Below are positions 60,603 to 64,000 of a stretch of 64,000 bases of DNA, one piece after another (within the stretch, counting starts at the first letter, position 1; each line of letters starts with the position of its first letter). Made by a program: the position numbers and the translations under genes. The notes under the pieces were generated by a model that was not told the origin of the DNA, did no database searches, and was given only the letters and a program-made list of their open reading frames with translations. Origin of the DNA: Chitinophaga sp. YR627 (GTDB lineage: Bacteria; Bacteroidota; Bacteroidia; Chitinophagales; Chitinophagaceae); the NCBI RefSeq assembly GCF_900114995.1, contig NZ_FOUX01000003.1, positions 682,001-746,000 of the forward strand, written 5' to 3'.

Positions 60603-61252
60603 TATGTTATACCACCTTGTTTTTTTGGTAAATACAATTGCTTTCGTTAAATTGTGTTAAGAGTCAGTCAGTTGAATGTTAGTTCGTATTGTATTTAGCC
60701 TATTCAGATGTGTGTGTGTTTAAGTATTTGATGTACCCAAAGAAAGTAGAAAACTAAGAGAACACTAATTGCACGTTTAACCGTCAGATACTGAAACAAC
60801 CGGGATAGAAAACAATCGTCGAGAAAGTTAAGAAAACAAACAGTTAAAGGACCATAAGAAAAAGTTACGAACAGTACCCCAGTACGCTTAACAAAAAGTA
60901 CAATCATGGAAGCACCTCATACAATAAGGTGGAATCGTCAGGGCTTTTTAGGAAAGTCGGGAGCGGGTTATGTCCGGCAACGATTGTGAGAAGTATATTG
61001 TCGTCGTAATATCCGGAAAGAGAATGTGTATGTGTACTTCAGTTTGAGAAAGCAGCCTTTAAGATCTGCATCCCCAGTATCATTCGAATGTTCATTCTAC
61101 GTACAAGACTAACTGACTAACTACCATAACCATTTTAAGTAACTAATACCCTTACATATGATAATCAACATTTACATAAACGACTGTTTCCCTTAAAGCA
61201 GGTTTATTCAGCTGAATCAACAATTATTTCAGATGCTTAAACGATCACCATT
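60603..61252. other. Long intergenic region before the ECF sigma gene
   Basis: No gene is supported in 650 bases; short frames here are unlikely to be real. It contains repeated GT/TG tracts near 60709-60722 and a weak pairing of TCCGG/CCGGA near 60973-61016. No exact -7 element was found close to the sigma gene. A long leader or upstream promoter for the sigma gene is possible. Confidence 0.5.
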
Positions 61253-61753
61253 ATGTCATCCTCAGATTTCAATACGTTGTTACTGGGAAATGCGGATTTT
61301 CTCAGACCGTATGCAGTTACCTTAACGAAAGATTCAGAATCAGCGAAAGACCTTTACCAGGAAACGCTTTTCCGCGCACTGGCCAACCGTGACAAGTACC
61401 TTGCAGGTACAAATATCAGAGCATGGTTGTATACCATTATGCGTAATATCTTCATCAACAACTATCGTCGTGGCAACAGGCAGTTCCGCCTGCTCGACAA
61501 TTCCGCAGGAGAATTCTTATTACACCAACAGCAACCCAGCATCGGCAATGCGGCAGAAACCAACCTGCGTATAAAAGATGTTCATATGGCAGTGTATAAT
61601 CTGCCTGTGATATTTAAACAACCTTTCATGCTTTATTTTGAAGGGTATAAATATTACGAAATAGCCGCCATGCTGAATGAGCCTTTGGGCACAGTGAAAA
61701 GCAGGATCCACTTCGCGCGTAAAATGCTGAAGTCCCGTATAGCAAGATATTAA
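61253..61753 (+). CDS. ECF-type RNA polymerase sigma factor, stand-alone
   Basis: The 166 residues contain sigma region 2 (AKDLYQETLFRALANRDKYL and IRAWLYTIMRNIFINNYRRG) and region 4 (YEIAAMLNEPLGTVKSRIHF). It lacks an adjacent anti-sigma factor. Similar small sigma factors in Bacteroidota often act in stress or general envelope responses, but the regulon is not readable here. The ATG at 61253 is clear. Two hairpins follow the stop, and the UvrD-like gene starts 130 bases downstream. Confidence 0.93.
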   Translation: MSSSDFNTLLLGNADFLRPYAVTLTKDSESAKDLYQETLFRALANRDKYLAGTNIRAWLYTIMRNIFINNYRRGNRQFRLLDNSAGEFLLHQQQPSIGNAAETNLRIKDVHMAVYNLPVIFKQPFMLYFEGYKYYEIAAMLNEPLGTVKSRIHFARKMLKSRIARY

Positions 61754-61755
61754 TA

Positions 61756-61800
61756 CCCCTTTTGAAAAGGGGGAGAGGGATTTCCTTTTCTCCCTTTCTT
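61756..61800 (+). terminator. Tandem hairpins, probable terminator of the ECF sigma gene
   Basis: CCCCTTT/AAAGGGG at 61756-61772 is followed by GGGAGA (61771-61776) with TCTCCC (61789-61794) and TTTCTTC. The two stems overlap at the first G bases, so only one can form fully. Confidence 0.5.
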
Positions 61801-61883
61801 CATTCTTTCGTACTTTTATGCCTTCCCTTTCAAATATTCAAAACATCATTTCCTGATGCAGATCAGGGATTTTTATAAAGAGA

Positions 61884-64000
61884 ATGAAGGCAAATTATTT
61901 AGATGAACTGAACGAGCAGCAACGTCTCGCAGTAGCGCACATTAATGGTCCGCTAATGATCGTGGCAGGCGCCGGCTCCGGTAAAACGAAAGTGTTGACC
62001 ACCCGTATCGCACACCTGATGCGCAACGGGGTAGACGCGTTTAATATCCTTTCGCTGACATTTACTAATAAGGCAGCCCGTGAAATGAAGGAACGTGTGG
62101 AAAAGATCCTCGGTGGTACAGAAGCACGTAACCTTTACATCGGTACCTTCCACTCCGTGTTTGCCAGATTGCTCAGAGCAGAAGCACACCGGCTCGGTTA
62201 CCCCAACGATTTTACCATCTACGATTCTGACGACGCGAAAAGTGTGCTTAAAACCATCATAAACGAGCAGAATCTGGACGATAAGCACTACAAGCCTAAT
62301 TTGGTATATAACCGCATTTCCGCGGCTAAAAACAGCCTTATGGGGCCTGAAGAGTATCAGCATGACTATGCGGTACAGCAGGAGGATATGCGCGCCAACA
62401 GGCCGATGACCGGCAAGCTGTACGATATGTACGCAAAACGCTGTTTTAAGAACGGCGCTATGGACTTTGATGACCTGCTCTTCAAAATGTACCAGTTGCT
62501 GAAAAGCTTCCCCGAAGTACTGCACAAATACCAGCACAAGTTCAAATATATCATGATCGATGAGTACCAGGATACCAACCCGGCTCAGTATGAGATCATC
62601 AAACTGCTGGGCGCTGCACACGAAAACATCTGTGTGGTAGGTGACGATGCCCAGAGTATCTATTCCTTCCGTGGTGCAACCATCCAGAACATCCTCCAGT
62701 TTGAAAAAGACTATGATGATGCGAAAGTGGTAAAGCTGGAGCAGAACTACCGTTCCACCAAGTCCATCCTGAACGTTGCCAACGAAGTCATTTCCAATAA
62801 CAAGGGACAGATCGAAAAGAACCTCTGGACAGATAACGCAGACGGTGAAAAGATCAAGCTGGTACGTACCATGACGGATAATGAGGAAGGTAAGTTCGTG
62901 GCAGATACCATTGCAGAGCAGAAACTCCGCAATCACTACGCCAACAGGGACTTCGCTATTCTCTACCGCACGAACGCACAGAGCCGTGCATTTGAAGAAA
63001 ACCTGCGTCGTAAGGCCATTCCATACCGCATCTTCGGTGGTCTGTCCTTCTATCAGCGTAAAGAGATCAAAGACTTTATCGCCTACCTGCGTATTGTGAC
63101 CAATCCACAGGAGGAGGAAAGTCTGAAACGTATCATTAACTACCCTATACGCGGTATTGGTAAAACAACGGTGGACAAATGCACCGTAATTGCCAATGAC
63201 CAGAATATCACTTTCTGGAATGTACTGGAAAGAGCGCGTGAGTTTGGATTCAAGGCGGGTACCCTGGAAGCGATCGAAGGTTTTGTGATCATGATCCGGA
63301 GTTTCCAGGCAATGCTGGGTAAACATAATGCTTATGACATTGCTTTACAGGTGGGTAAGTCTACCAATATTGTAAAGGAACTGTTCAACGATAAAACAAC
63401 CGAGGGCCTGGCCCGCTACGAGAATATCCAGGAGTTGCTGAACTCCATTAAGGAATTCACCGAAACTCCTACAGAAGACGGTGAACTGCTGGAAGCAGAG
63501 AAATCACTGGGTAGCTATCTGCAGCAGATCACATTGCTGACGGATGCCGATAAAGGCAATGATGAAGACAGTGATGTGGTGAAACTGATGACCATCCACG
63601 CGGCAAAAGGACTGGAATTCCCGGTAGTATTCTCCGTAGGGCTGGAGGAAAATCTCTTCCCAAGTGGTCTTTCCATCAATTCCAGAGAAGAACTGGAGGA
63701 GGAGCGCCGTCTGTTCTATGTGGTGATCACCCGTGCGAAATCACGTCTGTTCCTGACCTACGCAAACAGTCGTTATCGCTTCGGACAGCTGGTGAATAAT
63801 GAATCCAGCCGTTTCCTGGAAGAGATGCCGGAAAAATACATTGACCGCAGCTATGCAGGCGGCAGTGGCGTAAACCGTAGTCCGATCAACAATGGTGGCG
63901 GCCTATGGGGCAACAGCGGCGGGGGTAATATGTTTGACCGTATGCAGAAGAAAACGCCGTCATCTCCCCAGCAACCTGCTGGTCCGCGTCCGGCGCCAAG
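61884..64000 (+). CDS. UvrD/PcrA-type ATP-dependent DNA helicase, 3' end cut by window
   Basis: This superfamily 1 helicase unwinds DNA in repair and rolling-circle replication. The first codons encode MKANYLDELNEQQRLAVAHI, then Walker A in AGAGSGKTKVLTTRI, DEYQDTNPAQ, GDDAQSIYSFRGA, LEQNYRSTKSI, TIHAAKGLEFPVVFSVGLEE and ERRLFYVVITRAKSRLFLTY, covering motifs Ia to VI in order. The frame stays open from 61884 to the window end (705 codons), with a Gly/Asn-rich linker near the end (NNGGGLWGNSGGGN). The remainder, typically about 70 residues, is outside the window. Confidence 0.95.
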   Translation, partial: MKANYLDELNEQQRLAVAHINGPLMIVAGAGSGKTKVLTTRIAHLMRNGVDAFNILSLTFTNKAAREMKERVEKILGGTEARNLYIGTFHSVFARLLRAEAHRLGYPNDFTIYDSDDAKSVLKTIINEQNLDDKHYKPNLVYNRISAAKNSLMGPEEYQHDYAVQQEDMRANRPMTGKLYDMYAKRCFKNGAMDFDDLLFKMYQLLKSFPEVLHKYQHKFKYIMIDEYQDTNPAQYEIIKLLGAAHENICVVGDDAQSIYSFRGATIQNILQFEKDYDDAKVVKLEQNYRSTKSILNVANEVISNNKGQIEKNLWTDNADGEKIKLVRTMTDNEEGKFVADTIAEQKLRNHYANRDFAILYRTNAQSRAFEENLRRKAIPYRIFGGLSFYQRKEIKDFIAYLRIVTNPQEEESLKRIINYPIRGIGKTTVDKCTVIANDQNITFWNVLERAREFGFKAGTLEAIEGFVIMIRSFQAMLGKHNAYDIALQVGKSTNIVKELFNDKTTEGLARYENIQELLNSIKEFTETPTEDGELLEAEKSLGSYLQQITLLTDADKGNDEDSDVVKLMTIHAAKGLEFPVVFSVGLEENLFPSGLSINSREELEEERRLFYVVITRAKSRLFLTYANSRYRFGQLVNNESSRFLEEMPEKYIDRSYAGGSGVNRSPINNGGGLWGNSGGGNMFDRMQKKTPSSPQQPAGPRPAP

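Noticed and set aside
61953..63326. 457-codon open frame on the minus strand opposite the UvrD-like gene
   Set aside because: It lies entirely opposite a gene with all helicase motifs in order, and such long antisense frames are expected from the codon bias here. The product shows no recognisable domain.

Overview
The window looks like chromosome of a Bacteroidota species, most likely a Chitinophagaceae member such as Chitinophaga (inference from gene families, no search run). It has two SusC/SusD outer-membrane pairs, an ECF sigma/FecR surface-signalling pair, and lineage families (DUF4290, an IPExxxVDY protein, DUF5522, a Bacteroidota-type Rho with an acidic insert). Shine-Dalgarno signals are weak. 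Many genes have the Bacteroidota -33 TTG / -7 TAnnTTTG promoter, sometimes almost touching the start codon.

Layout. 1-313: a structured non-coding stretch with a terminator. 314-6222: gpsA and a SusC/SusD pair. 6277-7974: a small DoxX-like membrane protein and a DbpA-type RNA helicase. 8010-17523: an ECF sigma/FecR pair divergent from a signalling (STN-domain) SusC, its SusD and an 849-residue protein that joins a thioredoxin-like domain to a metallophosphoesterase. 17653-23149: a minus-strand, AT-rich operon encoding an HTH protein, a fused protein kinase-LanC-like protein, a small Ser/Thr-rich secreted peptide with two Cys, a propeller-like lipoprotein, a CPYC lipoprotein and a degenerate metallophosphoesterase paralogue. 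23466-25266: an unknown protein and an AraC regulator. 25921-31841: response regulators, an NtrC-type activator, an iron-permease-like protein and a three-gene phosphorelay. 32296-39215: a stress and DNA-repair block (Pro-rich protein, ferritin-like protein, SDR, topoisomerase IB, Ku, LigD). 39222-51904: ChrA, a hydrolase, a 2OG oxygenase, ExbD, AsnS, Rho, a LytS/LytR-type pair, pterin dehydratase and TrmB. 52025-52166: a tRNA-like RNA with a very large variable region. 52388-64000: an Lrp regulator, tryptophan 2,3-dioxygenase, DUF4290-murA-gmk, a CorC-type protein, TatC, RpiB, an ECF sigma factor and a UvrD/PcrA helicase cut by the window end.

How the parts may work together. The STN SusC, FecR and the sigma factor form a classic surface-to-nucleus relay: substrate binding at the receptor releases the sigma factor. 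The receptor's 5' end looks native while the DNA from its plug domain to about 23.1 kb is visibly AT-rich, so the ligand-specific half and its cargo may have been exchanged. The best candidate for an undescribed system is 14974-23149. It combines an active Trx-phosphoesterase fusion, its catalytically stripped paralogue, a LanC-like protein without zinc ligands or a lyase domain, and a candidate peptide. Peptide modification or export linked to the envelope is plausible but unproven.
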